Shown here: positions 25,862-35,045 of the stretch, one piece after another
Numbering within the stretch: the first letter of the stretch is position 1
Layout: every line of letters starts with the position of its first letter
Position numbers and translations under genes: made by a program
Assembly (NCBI RefSeq): GCF_013306565.1
Contig: NZ_PZPO01000005.1
Coordinates: 62,001-126,000 of the forward strand
DNA length: 64,000 bases
Reading direction: 5' to 3'
DNA from: Hyphomicrobium sulfonivorans
Lineage (GTDB): Bacteria > Pseudomonadota > Alphaproteobacteria > Rhizobiales > Hyphomicrobiaceae
The notes under the pieces: model-generated
The model's input: only the letters and a program-made list of their open reading frames with translations
What the model was told of the DNA's origin: nothing
The model's database searches: none

Positions 25862-27691
25862 TCAGACCGGTTCGCGCACGCTTTCCGTGTCGGCCGGCGT
25901 AGCTACCAGGGCCTGCGAGCGCACAAGCCGCGCGTAATGGCCGTCGAGACCAAGCAATTCCATGTGCGTGCCAGTTTCGACAATCTGCCCATCCTCCATC
26001 ACGCAAATGATGTCGGCGTTCTGAACCGTGGACAGCCGGTGCGCGATGACCAGCGTGGTGCGATTGCGCGTGAAGCGCGCCAGCGCTTCCTGCACAAGCC
26101 GCTCCGATTCCGTGTCGAGCGCGCTCGTGGCTTCGTCTAGCAGCAGGATCGGTGCGTTCTTCAGGATGGCGCGGGCGAGCGCGAGGCGCTGACGCTGGCC
26201 GCCTGAGAGCCGCAGGCCACGGTCGCCGATCTCGGTGGCGTAGCCATCGGGCTGAGCAAGAATGAACTCATGCGCTGCTGCCGCTTTCGCTGCCTCGGCG
26301 ATGTCGTCCATCCCCGCGCCGAGCCGGCCGAGCGCGATGTTCGCCGCGATGGTGTCGTCGAACAGCGTGACATCTTGTGAGACGATGGAAATGCCATCGC
26401 GCAACGATTGAAGGGTGACGTCGCGGATATCGTGCCCGTCGATGGCGATGGAGCCGGCTTCTACGTCGAACAGGCGCGGCACCAGATTGAGCACGGTGGA
26501 TTTGCCCGCCCCGGAGCGTCCGACCAGCGCCACCGTTGCCCCGCCGGGAATGTCGAGTGTGAAATTGCTGACAGCCTGTGCACCGCTGCCTGCGTATCCG
26601 AAGCCGACGTTACGGAACGAGATGGCGGCCTTGCTGATCGCAAGCGGCTTGGCGTCGGCCTTGTCGACGATGGTGGGTTTTTCGTCGACCAGCTCGTAGT
26701 AGCTTTCAGCGGCGGCGAGGCCCTCGTTGATACGGCCGGAAAGCGTGCCGAGGGCACGGATCGGTTGCGAAGCCATCAGCAGCGCGGTGATGAAGCCCAT
26801 GAAATCGCCGACGGTCGAGATGCCATTGGCAATGCGCCAGTAGGCGAGCGCGATAACGCCGGCAATGGCCAGACCGCCAAGCGCTTCCAGCAGCGGATCG
26901 ATACGGGCGCGGTTGACGACGGCCTTCATCTTCAGCTTGAAGACGTGCTCAAAGCTCTTGTTGAGCTGGTCCGAAGCGTAGTTTTCAAGCTGGTACGATT
27001 TGATCAGGCGCGCGCTGGACAGCTTTTCGGTGAGCAGCGAAGTCATGTCACCCAGTTCGTTCTGGGTCTGCTTGGCGACGCGACGCAGCTTCTGGCTGAG
27101 ATTGGCGACCGGCAGTGCGGCGATTGGATAGACGCACAGCACGATCAGCGACATCATCCAGTCGAGATAGATCATCGACGCCACGAGCGCGACGATCATC
27201 AGCGCATCGCGCACGGCTGTGTTCAGCGCGGCCTGCACGGCCGTCTGCACGAAGCCGATGTCGTTGGTCAGCTTGGAAACCAGCCGGCCCGGTGTTTCAC
27301 GCGACAGGCGGCCGAAATCGGACGTCATCAGATGCGCAAAGCCGACGCGCTGCATGTCGGTGGTCATGCGCATCACGACGCGGTTGGTCTGTACCGTCTG
27401 CAGATACAGCAGCAGGCTGCGCAGCATCGTGGCGCCGATGATCGCGCCCAGCACGATGCCGAGCGAGCCTGTCTCCTCCGCCATCAGCATGTCGAAGGAC
27501 GCCTTGATGATCATCGGATAGGCGCCGGTTATCGCCGCCAGCAGCGCAGTCAGAACGAAGGCGACAACCAGCTGACGCCAGCGTGGCGCGATCCATTCGT
27601 GCGTGAACCGCTTCAGCAGTCCCCGCTTCTGTGCATCCAGAGATAGGTTTTTGCTGGCGGGCTTTGGCGGGGCCGGCGCTACCGATGCCAC
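25862..27691 (-). CDS. msbA: MsbA-like lipid A exporter (ABC transporter, fused permease/ATPase)
   Basis: 609 residues. An N-terminal six-helix ABC exporter domain (about 35-320) is followed by a nucleotide-binding domain. That domain has Walker A GRSGAGKST (391-399), Q-loop SQD, signature LSGGQ (495-499), Walker B ILLLDE (515-520) and the H-loop AHRLST. A single-gene half-transporter next to DUF4170, the acyltransferase-WaaA fusion and lpxK points to flipping of lipid A or a related glycolipid across the inner membrane. It begins 2 bp after the DUF4170 gene stop, so both are one operon. Other exported lipids cannot be excluded. Confidence 0.9.
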   Translation of the reverse strand: MASVAPAPPKPASKNLSLDAQKRGLLKRFTHEWIAPRWRQLVVAFVLTALLAAITGAYPMIIKASFDMLMAEETGSLGIVLGAIIGATMLRSLLLYLQTVQTNRVVMRMTTDMQRVGFAHLMTSDFGRLSRETPGRLVSKLTNDIGFVQTAVQAALNTAVRDALMIVALVASMIYLDWMMSLIVLCVYPIAALPVANLSQKLRRVAKQTQNELGDMTSLLTEKLSSARLIKSYQLENYASDQLNKSFEHVFKLKMKAVVNRARIDPLLEALGGLAIAGVIALAYWRIANGISTVGDFMGFITALLMASQPIRALGTLSGRINEGLAAAESYYELVDEKPTIVDKADAKPLAISKAAISFRNVGFGYAGSGAQAVSNFTLDIPGGATVALVGRSGAGKSTVLNLVPRLFDVEAGSIAIDGHDIRDVTLQSLRDGISIVSQDVTLFDDTIAANIALGRLGAGMDDIAEAAKAAAAHEFILAQPDGYATEIGDRGLRLSGGQRQRLALARAILKNAPILLLDEATSALDTESERLVQEALARFTRNRTTLVIAHRLSTVQNADIICVMEDGQIVETGTHMELLGLDGHYARLVRSQALVATPADTESVREPV

Positions 27692-27693
27692 GA

Positions 27694-27939
27694 TCAGGCC
27701 TTGCCGTTTTCCGGCTCCAGCAGCCGGTGCATGTGGACGATGAAGTAGCGCATCATCGCGTTGTCGACGGTGCGCTGGGCGGCGGCTTTCCAGGCAGTGT
27801 GCGCCTCGGAATAGCTCGGATAGATGCCGACGATGTCGAGATCCTTGAGGTCGCGAAATTGCACGCCTTCGAGCGACGTCAGTTCGCCGCCGAAGACGAG
27901 ATGGAGAAGCTGCTTCGGCGATGTCGTGGTGTCACTCAT
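27694..27939 (-). CDS. DUF4170 domain protein
   Basis: 81 residues matching the short DUF4170 family: LLHLVFGGELTSLEG near the start, then VGIYPSYSEAHTAWKAAAQRTVD and a terminal RYFIVHMHRLLEPE. A good Shine-Dalgarno (AAGGAG on the minus strand) precedes the ATG. The gene is commonly linked to the DUF374/waaA/lpxK genes in Rhizobiales, as here. The function is unknown. It is soluble and probably cytoplasmic. Confidence 0.88.
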   Translation of the reverse strand: MSDTTTSPKQLLHLVFGGELTSLEGVQFRDLKDLDIVGIYPSYSEAHTAWKAAAQRTVDNAMMRYFIVHMHRLLEPENGKA

Positions 27940-28104
27940 AGTAGAAAGGCTCCTTCGTTAACTTTTGGCCCGTGCGTCTTGCAACCGGTCGATCGATTAC
28001 GTCGAATTTACGCTATCTTTTAAGCTGGTAGGAAGCCGAATGTGGCATCATGTCTGCATGGTCGCACCAGACGGCTGCTCTGAAGACAACGGCGAGGCTC
28101 CCGG

Positions 28105-28140
28105 TTTCGGCTTGAATCCAGGCACGGATTCAAGCCGAAA
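28105..28140. repeat. Perfect 15-bp inverted repeat
   Basis: TTTCGGCTTGAATCC (28105-28119) pairs perfectly with GGATTCAAGCCGAAA (28126-28140) around AGGCAC. It lies 35 bp past the ubiA stop, upstream of DUF4170. It lacks a U run on either strand, so it is either an atypical terminator or transcript-stabilising hairpin, or a mobile palindrome. Confidence 0.85.
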
Positions 28141-28174
28141 TTGATTCCGCCTTTGCCGATGACGGGCATCGAGC

Positions 28175-29140
28175 TCAACTCAGCCCCGCCATGCGCGAGA
28201 TGGCCATGTCGGCCACCAGCCCCAGGAAGATTACCATACCCACGTCGCGGTTGGACCGGAACCGGCGCAGGCAGTTGGCCCCGTCCCGCGTATCCAGCGT
28301 GGTCACCTGCCAGGCCATTTGCAGCGATGCCAGCACAATGGCCAGGAAGAAAATGAGATGTGCGCCGGCCAGGAAACCGGCCAGCAGCCACAGCACGATT
28401 GCGCCGGCATAGAATGAGCCCACCCAGGTCATGGTGTTTTCGCCAAAGCGGATGGCGGTGGAGCGCAGGCCCAGCATCAGGTCGTCTTCGCGATCCTGAT
28501 GGGCGTAGATGGTGTCGTAACCTATCGTCCACAGCACCGAGCCGGCATAGAGCAGCAGCGCGGGGATGGCGATCGATCCGGTTGCGGCGCTCCAGCCGAC
28601 CAGTGCGCCCCAGTTGAATGCCAGACCGAGAATGAGCTGCGGCCAGTTGGTGAAGCGTTTCATGAACGGATAGATCGCCACCAGCAGCAGCGATGCAGCG
28701 CCGAGCTTGATGGTGAAGCTGTTGAACTGCAGCAGCACGGCGAGGCCGGCAAGGCTGCACAGTACGGTGAAGACCAGCGCCGATATGGGGCGGATCTGAC
28801 CGGCGGGAATAGGCCGGCTGGCACCGCGTGCGGTGCGGGCGTCGTAGTCGCGGTCGATGTAGTCGTTATAGGCGCAGCCAGCGGCGCGCATCAGCAGGGC
28901 ACCGGCTGCGAACAGGAACAGCAGCCACGGACTGGGATAGGGCTGGTTGAGCTTGACCTCGGCCAGACCGACCGACCACCAGCACGGCAGCAGCAGCAGC
29001 CAGAAGCCGATAGGGCGATCCAGTCGCGCCAGCCGCAGCCAGGGGCGCAACGGACGCGGCGCATAGCGGTCCACCCAGTTGCGTTCGGTCGCATCCGCAA
29101 CGTTGACGTCCTGTTCGGTCGTTGAGGGATTGGCGTGCAT
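28175..29140 (-). CDS. ubiA: 4-hydroxybenzoate polyprenyltransferase
   Basis: 321 residues. This is the membrane enzyme that prenylates 4-hydroxybenzoate in ubiquinone synthesis. The first Asp-rich motif NDYIDRDYD (92-100) is intact, followed by ARGASRPIPAG. The second motif is in YDTIYAHQDREDD (about 216-229). About eight hydrophobic segments are visible. A 35-residue hydrophilic N-terminus precedes the first helix. It is next to the lipid A/purD block, as in many Rhizobiales. Confidence 0.95.
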   Translation of the reverse strand: MHANPSTTEQDVNVADATERNWVDRYAPRPLRPWLRLARLDRPIGFWLLLLPCWWSVGLAEVKLNQPYPSPWLLFLFAAGALLMRAAGCAYNDYIDRDYDARTARGASRPIPAGQIRPISALVFTVLCSLAGLAVLLQFNSFTIKLGAASLLLVAIYPFMKRFTNWPQLILGLAFNWGALVGWSAATGSIAIPALLLYAGSVLWTIGYDTIYAHQDREDDLMLGLRSTAIRFGENTMTWVGSFYAGAIVLWLLAGFLAGAHLIFFLAIVLASLQMAWQVTTLDTRDGANCLRRFRSNRDVGMVIFLGLVADMAISRMAGLS

Positions 29141-29425
29141 GACTGCCCATGGTTGACGAGGCGGCGCAGAACCTAGCGGCGGCGCGCCGCCAGATCAAAT
29201 CGACATGCCAGCAATCCGACCCGAAGTTGTGAAGGCGCTGCGTCGAATGCCGTTTTTTCGGCTTTCTGGCACCGGATGAAGGCCCGGCGATGATCGGAGC
29301 GCGCCCGGTTGGCGGACACAACGTCACGCCATGGATTTATGCTGTTTTGGCAACATGTTAAGTGTGACGCTCGGCTCTGACGGGCGGCGCGGAATTTATA
29401 GCCCGAGCAAGGAAGACTCGTGCGG

Positions 29426-29597
29426 ATCCCGGCCATGCGCCGGGATGACGATGTGGCGAGGAGCGGGTATTCCCCGCTCGGCGGCCAGCTCCCGGAACGG
29501 GAGTCGCCGAGCGCAACAGACAACTGCGGCCGGCTCTCCGAAGGAGAGTCGCCAGCGCCCAGAAACTCGTCATCCCGACAAGGGTCGGGATGACGAG
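29426..29597. repeat. Mosaic of palindromic repeats B/C, locus 2
   Basis: Order C-B-B-C. C1: ATCCCGGC (29426-29433) pairs with GCCGGGAT (29439-29446). B1: outer CGCTCGGCG (29475-29483) with CGCCGAGCG (29505-29513) and inner CTCCCG-GAA-CGGGAG. B2: CTCTCC-GAA-GGAGAG (29534-29548) flanked by GGC/GCC. C2: CTCGTCATCCCGAC (29566-29579) pairs perfectly with 29584-29597 around AAGG. C2 overlaps the 3' end of hisS. The rest of the 29141-29569 spacer shows no gene. Confidence 0.88.
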
Positions 29598-31066
29598 TGG
29601 CGCGCGATGATGGCCTGCACTTCAGCCACGAGATCGGCGGCGTCCACCGTCACCTGGGCGGGACGCTGCTCTTTCCATTCCTCGTGATCTTTGATCGCCT
29701 CAGCGGCCTTGGCGCCCTCGATCAGATCCTTCAGCGTCACCTTGCCGGCATCGCGCTCATCCGAACCCTGGATCACCACGCACGGACTGCCGCGCTTGTC
29801 GGCATATTCAAGCTGCTTGCCGAACTTCTTCGGGTTGCCGAGATACAACTCGGCGCGGATGCCGGCGGCGCGCAGCGTGTGCACCATCTTTTGGTAATCG
29901 GCGATGCGTTCCTTCTCCATCACCGTGACGATGACGGGGCCGTCCGCTGGTGGTGGGCTGTCGCGATTGAGCACAGCGAGCGCAGCCTGCAAGCGCGATA
30001 CGCCGATGGAGAAGCCGGTGGCGGGCACCTTCTGGCCCGTGAAGCGGGCGACGAGATCGTCGTAACGGCCGCCGCCGCCGACGGAACCGAAGCGCACCGG
30101 GTTGCCCTTTTCGTCCTTGACCTCGAAGGTCAGCTCGGCCTCGAACACGGGACCGGTGTAATATTCGAGACCGCGGATCACGGATGGATCGATGCGGATG
30201 CGCTCGACGCCATAACCCGCCGAGGCCGTCAGTTCCGCGATCTGCGCCAGCTCGGCAACGCCTTCGCTGTCGGTGATAGCGCGCAGCTTGCTCAGCGTTT
30301 CGTCGTTGCTGTCCGCCAGCGCTGCGGTGAAGCCGAGAATGGCGTCGATGCCGGCGTCGTCCAGTTCAGCGCCCTTGGTGAAGTCGCCGCTTTCGTCCTT
30401 GCGGCCTTTGCCCAGCAACTCGCGCACGCCTTCTGCGCCGAGGCGATCGAACTTGTCGATGGCGCGCAGCACTGTGAGCCGCTTGGCTGCGTTGTCATCA
30501 CCGCCGATGCCGATTGAAGTCATCACCGCATCCAGCACCTTGCGGTTGTTGACCTTGATGACGTAATCGCCGCGCTTGATGCCGAGCGCTTCCAGCGTGT
30601 CGGCGGCCAGCATGCACATCTCCGCATCCGCCGCGACGCTGTCGGCGCCCACCGTGTCGGCGTCGAACTGCATGAACTGGCGGAAGCGTCCCGGGCCCGG
30701 CTTCTCGTTGCGGAACACATAGCCGGTGGCATAGCGGCGGAACGGCTTGGCGATGAACTGATAGTGCTGCGCCACATAGCGGGCGAGCGGCGCGGTGAGA
30801 TCGTAGCGCAGGCTCATCCACTGTTCGTCTTCGTCCTGCAGCGAGAACACGCCCTCGTTAGGGCGGTCCTGGTCGGGGAGGAACTTGCCGAGCGCGTCGG
30901 TGTATTCGAACGCAGGCGTTTCCAGCGGCTCGAAGCCATAAAGCTCATAGACGCCGCGAATTTTGCCCAGCATTGCCTGCTGCTGGCGCAGCTCAGCGGC
31001 TTCGATGTCGCGCAGCCCGCGCGGCAGGCGAGGGGTGGGGCGCGCGTCTTTTTTCTGCTTGCTCAT
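29570..31066 (-). CDS. hisS: Histidine--tRNA ligase
   Basis: 498 residues, a class II synthetase. Motif 1 region RLPRGLRDI, motif 2 [21 protein letters not shown], the His-specific strand [14 protein letters not shown], motif 3 [13 protein letters not shown] and GFSIGVSRL are all present, with a C-terminal anticodon-binding domain. I chose ATG 31066 ([10 protein letters not shown]) over an in-frame start seven codons earlier. The last eight codons (SSSRPLSG) and the TGA are encoded by palindrome C2 (29566-29597), so the native C-terminus appears to have been replaced or extended by the repeat. Confidence 0.96.
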   Translation of the reverse strand: MSKQKKDARPTPRLPRGLRDIEAAELRQQQAMLGKIRGVYELYGFEPLETPAFEYTDALGKFLPDQDRPNEGVFSLQDEDEQWMSLRYDLTAPLARYVAQHYQFIAKPFRRYATGYVFRNEKPGPGRFRQFMQFDADTVGADSVAADAEMCMLAADTLEALGIKRGDYVIKVNNRKVLDAVMTSIGIGGDDNAAKRLTVLRAIDKFDRLGAEGVRELLGKGRKDESGDFTKGAELDDAGIDAILGFTAALADSNDETLSKLRAITDSEGVAELAQIAELTASAGYGVERIRIDPSVIRGLEYYTGPVFEAELTFEVKDEKGNPVRFGSVGGGGRYDDLVARFTGQKVPATGFSIGVSRLQAALAVLNRDSPPPADGPVIVTVMEKERIADYQKMVHTLRAAGIRAELYLGNPKKFGKQLEYADKRGSPCVVIQGSDERDAGKVTLKDLIEGAKAAEAIKDHEEWKEQRPAQVTVDAADLVAEVQAIIARHSSSRPLSG

Positions 31067-31212
31067 GGAAATCAATAGGTTGCGCAACGGGTGCGGAGGC
31101 TTCGGATTGCGCGCCTTATAGCATCATGGAAGGAATACACACCACCGCGTAACGAAAACCGTTGAAACATCAGGACGTAGCGTTCGCCCGCAAATGCCGT
31201 AGTCCGGCGCCG

Positions 31213-32139
31213 TCAGCCGACCTTCGGCCGTGAATCGGGCTGCTGGGGTTCAACCTCGTCGGGCGTATCCGGCACCGGCACGATCTTGGCGGTTGCGGGA
31301 TCGAACACCGGACGCGGCGGAGGCAGACCGAAGCCACGCTTCAGCACCGCGTGGGATTCCTTCGCCGGCACGCTGACGATCTCACGCTCCGGCCAACGCA
31401 GCGCCGTCAGCGTGTTGCCGTAGACGCAGCCAGTGTCGATGCACAGCGTATTGTTTTGCCATTCCGGTTCCTGCACCGGCGTGTGGCCGAAGATGACGGG
31501 CACCGGCCCGCGATAATCCGCAGCCCAGTTGAAGCGCTCGGGCACGCCGTTGGCATCGACGCGGCCGGAGGTTTCGCCATAAAGACCGAAGTCGCGCGCG
31601 CGGGGGAAGTTGCGACCCAGCATGCTTTCGCGGATGCCAGCATGCGCCACGGCGACCGCGCCGCCATCAAGCCACGCATGGCTTGGCAGCGTCGCCAGAA
31701 ACGCCTGCGCCCGCGTTTTGATACCGTCGCCTTCGCCTTCAAGCTGGCTGATCGTGCGTTCCAGCCCGGCGCCGATTTTCACCGTGTTGCCCTTTAGCCA
31801 GCGCAGGAATTTGTCGTCGTGATTGCCGAGGATTATCAGCGCGTGGCCGTTCTCTACCATATCCATCGCGATGCGCAGTGCGTCGGGTGATGCGGGACCG
31901 CGATCAATGAGATCGCCAACAAACACGGCGCGACGGCCCTTTGGCGCGGTGGTGATGGCGCGGCGATCATCGCCCTTGCCTTCAAGGCGCACGGTGTAGC
32001 GAAGCTTTTCCAGCAGCGCGATCAGCTCATCAACGCAGCCATGCACGTCACCGATGAAATCGAACGGTCCGCGCTCATGGCGCCAGTCTGTCGAGACGGC
32101 TGCGCGGCGTTCTTCCGCAGGGTTCTGTTTTTTTGTCAT
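31213..32139 (-). CDS. Calcineurin-like metallophosphoesterase (PrpE/PPP type)
   Basis: 308 residues. The two-metal phosphoesterase motifs are in order: GDVHG (30-34), GDLIDRGP (75-82), GNHD (105-108), VAHAGIRE and FGHTPVQ. This set matches PrpE-like diadenosine-tetraphosphatase or Ser/Thr phosphatase proteins. A C-terminal Pro/Asp-rich tail (DTPDEVEPQQPDSRP) is disordered. ATG 32139 is chosen because upstream codons lack conservation. The substrate is uncertain; Ap4A or phosphoproteins are possible. Neighbours give no functional clue. Confidence 0.9.
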   Translation of the reverse strand: MTKKQNPAEERRAAVSTDWRHERGPFDFIGDVHGCVDELIALLEKLRYTVRLEGKGDDRRAITTAPKGRRAVFVGDLIDRGPASPDALRIAMDMVENGHALIILGNHDDKFLRWLKGNTVKIGAGLERTISQLEGEGDGIKTRAQAFLATLPSHAWLDGGAVAVAHAGIRESMLGRNFPRARDFGLYGETSGRVDANGVPERFNWAADYRGPVPVIFGHTPVQEPEWQNNTLCIDTGCVYGNTLTALRWPEREIVSVPAKESHAVLKRGFGLPPPRPVFDPATAKIVPVPDTPDEVEPQQPDSRPKVG

Positions 32140-32335
32140 CGGTAAGAACTCCGGGTTCTTGATGCCCGGCGAAGCGGGAACGGAATTGCATTGATCGGCA
32201 GCGTACCTTGCTCTTGCGATCCATGCCACATTGCGCGCGCTAAAGCACGACCGCTTTTCTGCGCACCGACGCTGCCTGGTTTCAATCGCCCACCGCTTCA
32301 CGCTGCACGCAGATCAAGACCGTAGAGATCGCGGC

Positions 32336-33709
32336 CTAAGCGTGAATGAAATCGTTGACGCGGCGCTTGGTCGGTTCGGGCACATCGGAGACAAATTTCG
32401 ACAAACCTTCAAGGCCAAGTGGCACCGGTCCGCCGAATGCCCAATCCAGCAGTTCCACCGTGTGTACGATCGGAACGTCCAGCGAGGTGGACAGTTGCGT
32501 GATGCAGCCGATATTTCCCGCCGCCACGACGTCGGGCTTCACGCGCTTGATGTTTTTGGTTTTGCGGTCGCGCAGCTGGCTGGAAATTTCCGGCTGCATG
32601 ATGTTGTACGTTCCCGCCGAGCCGCAGCAAATGTGCGCTTCGGGAATGTTCACCACGCTGAAACCGGCCTTCACCAGCAGCTCGCGCGGCACTTCCTTGA
32701 TTTGCTGGCCATGCTGCAGCGAGCAGGCGGAATGATAGGCCACCCGAAGTGACGACCAGCGTCGCGGCGCGCCAAGGTCATATTTGCCGATGAATTCGGA
32801 AACATCGCGCGCCAGTTCGGAAATGCGCGCCGCGCGGTCGGCATAATCTGGTTCGTTGCGCAGCAGATGGCCGTAGTCCTTCACCGTCGTGCCGCAACCG
32901 GATGCGTTGACGATGATCGCATCAACGGGCTCGCCGTCCTTCTCGATTTCCTTCCACCATGCATCGACATTGCGTTTGGCGAATTCGATGGCGCCCGCTT
33001 CATTGCCCAGGTGATACGTCAGCGCTCCGCAACAGCCAGCGCCCGCCGCCACGATGACGTCGACGCCGTGACGGGCGAGCAGGCGGATGGTGGAATCGTT
33101 GATGCCCGGACGCAGCACCTGCTGCGCGCAACCGGCCAGCATGATGACGCGGGCGCGGCGCTCATCTTCCGTCGCGGCAACGCCAGGGCCTTCATATTTC
33201 GGCGATGGCGGCAGCACTGCGGGCGCCAGCTCAATCAAGGCGGCCGCCTGATCGAAGCCGAAGCGGCGCAGCAGTTTCACCCACGGACGGCCCAGCGGCG
33301 CCAGCTTGAGCGCGAAGCGGAAGCGATCGGGATGCGGCACCACCTCTGACAGCAGGCGGCGCATTGCGCGCTCTTTCCATGGGCGTGTGCCGGTCTGCTC
33401 GATGTATTCACGCGCGAAGTCGACCAGATGCATGTAGTCGACGCCGCTTGGGCAGGTCGACATGCACGACAGGCAGGACAGGCAGCGATCGACATGGTGC
33501 TGCACCTCGGGGCTGGCGGGGGCGCTGTCCTCCAGCATGTCCTTGATGAGATAGATGCGCCCGCGCGGGCTGTCGCGCTCATCGCCCGTCAGCACATAGG
33601 TGGGGCAGGTGGCGGTGCACAGGCCGCAGTGGACGCAGCGGCGCAGGATCGCTTCGGCCTCGGCGATGCGCTCGTTGCTCAACTGCTTCTGGCTGAAATT
33701 CGTCTGCAT
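32336..33709 (-). CDS. glcF: Glycolate oxidase iron-sulfur subunit
   Basis: 457 residues. Two [4Fe-4S] ferredoxin motifs are visible: Cys25/28/31/35 (CVHCGLCTATCP) and Cys76/79/82/86 (CLSCLSCMSTCP). Two CCG-type domains follow (GAGCCGALTYHLGN and HICCGSAGTYN). It passes electrons from the FAD subunits to the quinone pool. It lies downstream of glcE by about 105 bp, in the order glcD-glcE-glcF. Confidence 0.95.
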   Translation of the reverse strand: MQTNFSQKQLSNERIAEAEAILRRCVHCGLCTATCPTYVLTGDERDSPRGRIYLIKDMLEDSAPASPEVQHHVDRCLSCLSCMSTCPSGVDYMHLVDFAREYIEQTGTRPWKERAMRRLLSEVVPHPDRFRFALKLAPLGRPWVKLLRRFGFDQAAALIELAPAVLPPSPKYEGPGVAATEDERRARVIMLAGCAQQVLRPGINDSTIRLLARHGVDVIVAAGAGCCGALTYHLGNEAGAIEFAKRNVDAWWKEIEKDGEPVDAIIVNASGCGTTVKDYGHLLRNEPDYADRAARISELARDVSEFIGKYDLGAPRRWSSLRVAYHSACSLQHGQQIKEVPRELLVKAGFSVVNIPEAHICCGSAGTYNIMQPEISSQLRDRKTKNIKRVKPDVVAAGNIGCITQLSTSLDVPIVHTVELLDWAFGGPVPLGLEGLSKFVSDVPEPTKRRVNDFIHA

Positions 33710-33813
33710 CCGCTGGCGCCTGATGTGCTGAAAGTGAAAGCCGTGTGTCGGTCGGTTTAATGCGGAATGGTCGTGATGTGTGATGGTGAAAAGCTTGCGA
33801 TCACGCGCTGCTC

Positions 33814-35034
33814 CTACAAATTGGCGTACATGCGGCCAGGATTGAGGATGCCAGCAGGATCGAAGGCTGCCTTCAGGCCGCGGGTCAAGCGTTCCAGCCC
33901 GGGATCAAGCGGCTGGAACACTTCCACCGCCGCCCTTACCGCAGGCTCAGCCCGGATCAGCGTCGCATGGCCACCGTGGATCGCGGTGACGCGGCGGATC
34001 TCGGCCGTACTGGCGTCGTCGGCTGCCGGCACCTCAAGCCAGATCAAGGCGCCACCCCAGTCGTAATACACCTCAACCGGCATGTAACGCTTGATCGCGG
34101 CAACGAGTTTGGGCGCTGTCGTCGGCTTCGTCGAGATGCGCCACAGCAGCGACGGGCGGTTGGGCATCACCGACAGCCGCCGCAGTTCGCCCCAGAACTC
34201 GAGCGATTCACGGTGGTCCAGTTCCAGAGCCTTGCCATAGACCTTCAGCATTTCTTTCAAATGCTGTTTGCGTCCGGCTACCGCACTGGAGAAATTTTCC
34301 AGACGCAGAGCAGTGACGGACTTGCCCATGGTGCGCAGGCCCGGATGGCCAAGGCGCGCGGCCACCGGAGCCTGCAGATGGATGGCGCCCGAAACTTCGA
34401 CCGGCAGCGCCAGCGCGGTTGATAGCAGCTCGATGGCCAGATCGTCCGGCAGTCCGAGATAGATCACCGTCGCCGCGGTTTCGGGCCACGGGATCACCTT
34501 GAACGTCACCTCCGTCATCACGGCCAGCGTGCCCCAGCTTCCCGCCAGCCCGCGCGTCACGTCATAGCCGGTGACGTTCTTCATCACCCGGCCGCCAAGC
34601 TGAAACAGCTCCGCCCGGCCATTGACGCCTTTGACGCCGATCAGATGATCGCGGGCCGCGCCACACTGGATGCGCCGCGCGCCTGACATGTTGGTGGCGA
34701 ACACGCCGCCAATGGTCTGCGCGCCATGCGCCGCGCCGGTTGCCGGGCCAAGGTCGATCGGCTCAAACGGCAGCATCTGGCCGCGCGTCGCCAGCTCGGA
34801 TTCCACCTGCGACAGCGGCGTGCCTGCGCGTGCCGACATCACCAGTTCGTTCGGCTCATACAGTGAGATGCCGCGCAGCGAGGCTGTGGTGATCGTAACG
34901 GCGCCATCCACAGGCCGGCCGATGCCGCGCTTGGACCCGGAGCCGACGATCTCCACCGGCATCCGTTTTTCCGCGCAGCCGGCAATGACGAACTGAAGCT
35001 CCCAGTCGGCGCCGGGGCGCTGCAAATCGCTCAA
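33814..35034 (-). CDS. glcE: Glycolate oxidase FAD-binding subunit
   Basis: 406 residues, with a PCMH-type FAD-binding fold but shorter than GlcD. GSGSKRGIGRPVDG and SARAGTPLSQVESELATRGQMLPFEP show the FAD-pyrophosphate region. TIGGVFATNMSGARRIQCGAARDHLIGV is the typical GlcE strand. The C-terminus ends in the family pattern FDPAGILNPGRMYA. It lies 11 bp from the glcD stop and is cotranscribed with it. Confidence 0.95.
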   Translation of the reverse strand: MSDLQRPGADWELQFVIAGCAEKRMPVEIVGSGSKRGIGRPVDGAVTITTASLRGISLYEPNELVMSARAGTPLSQVESELATRGQMLPFEPIDLGPATGAAHGAQTIGGVFATNMSGARRIQCGAARDHLIGVKGVNGRAELFQLGGRVMKNVTGYDVTRGLAGSWGTLAVMTEVTFKVIPWPETAATVIYLGLPDDLAIELLSTALALPVEVSGAIHLQAPVAARLGHPGLRTMGKSVTALRLENFSSAVAGRKQHLKEMLKVYGKALELDHRESLEFWGELRRLSVMPNRPSLLWRISTKPTTAPKLVAAIKRYMPVEVYYDWGGALIWLEVPAADDASTAEIRRVTAIHGGHATLIRAEPAVRAAVEVFQPLDPGLERLTRGLKAAFDPAGILNPGRMYANL

Positions 35035-35045
35035 TGGCTTTCTCC

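Noticed and set aside
26408-27646. 412-codon plus-strand open frame opposite msbA
   Set aside because: Antisense shadow, rich in Asp/Gly/His/Arg. The MsbA motifs on the other strand are complete.
25600-29600. CRISPR array at the palindromic repeat clusters
   Set aside because: Units are hairpins of unequal sequence and spacing, with no constant direct repeats separated by unique equal spacers and no cas genes.
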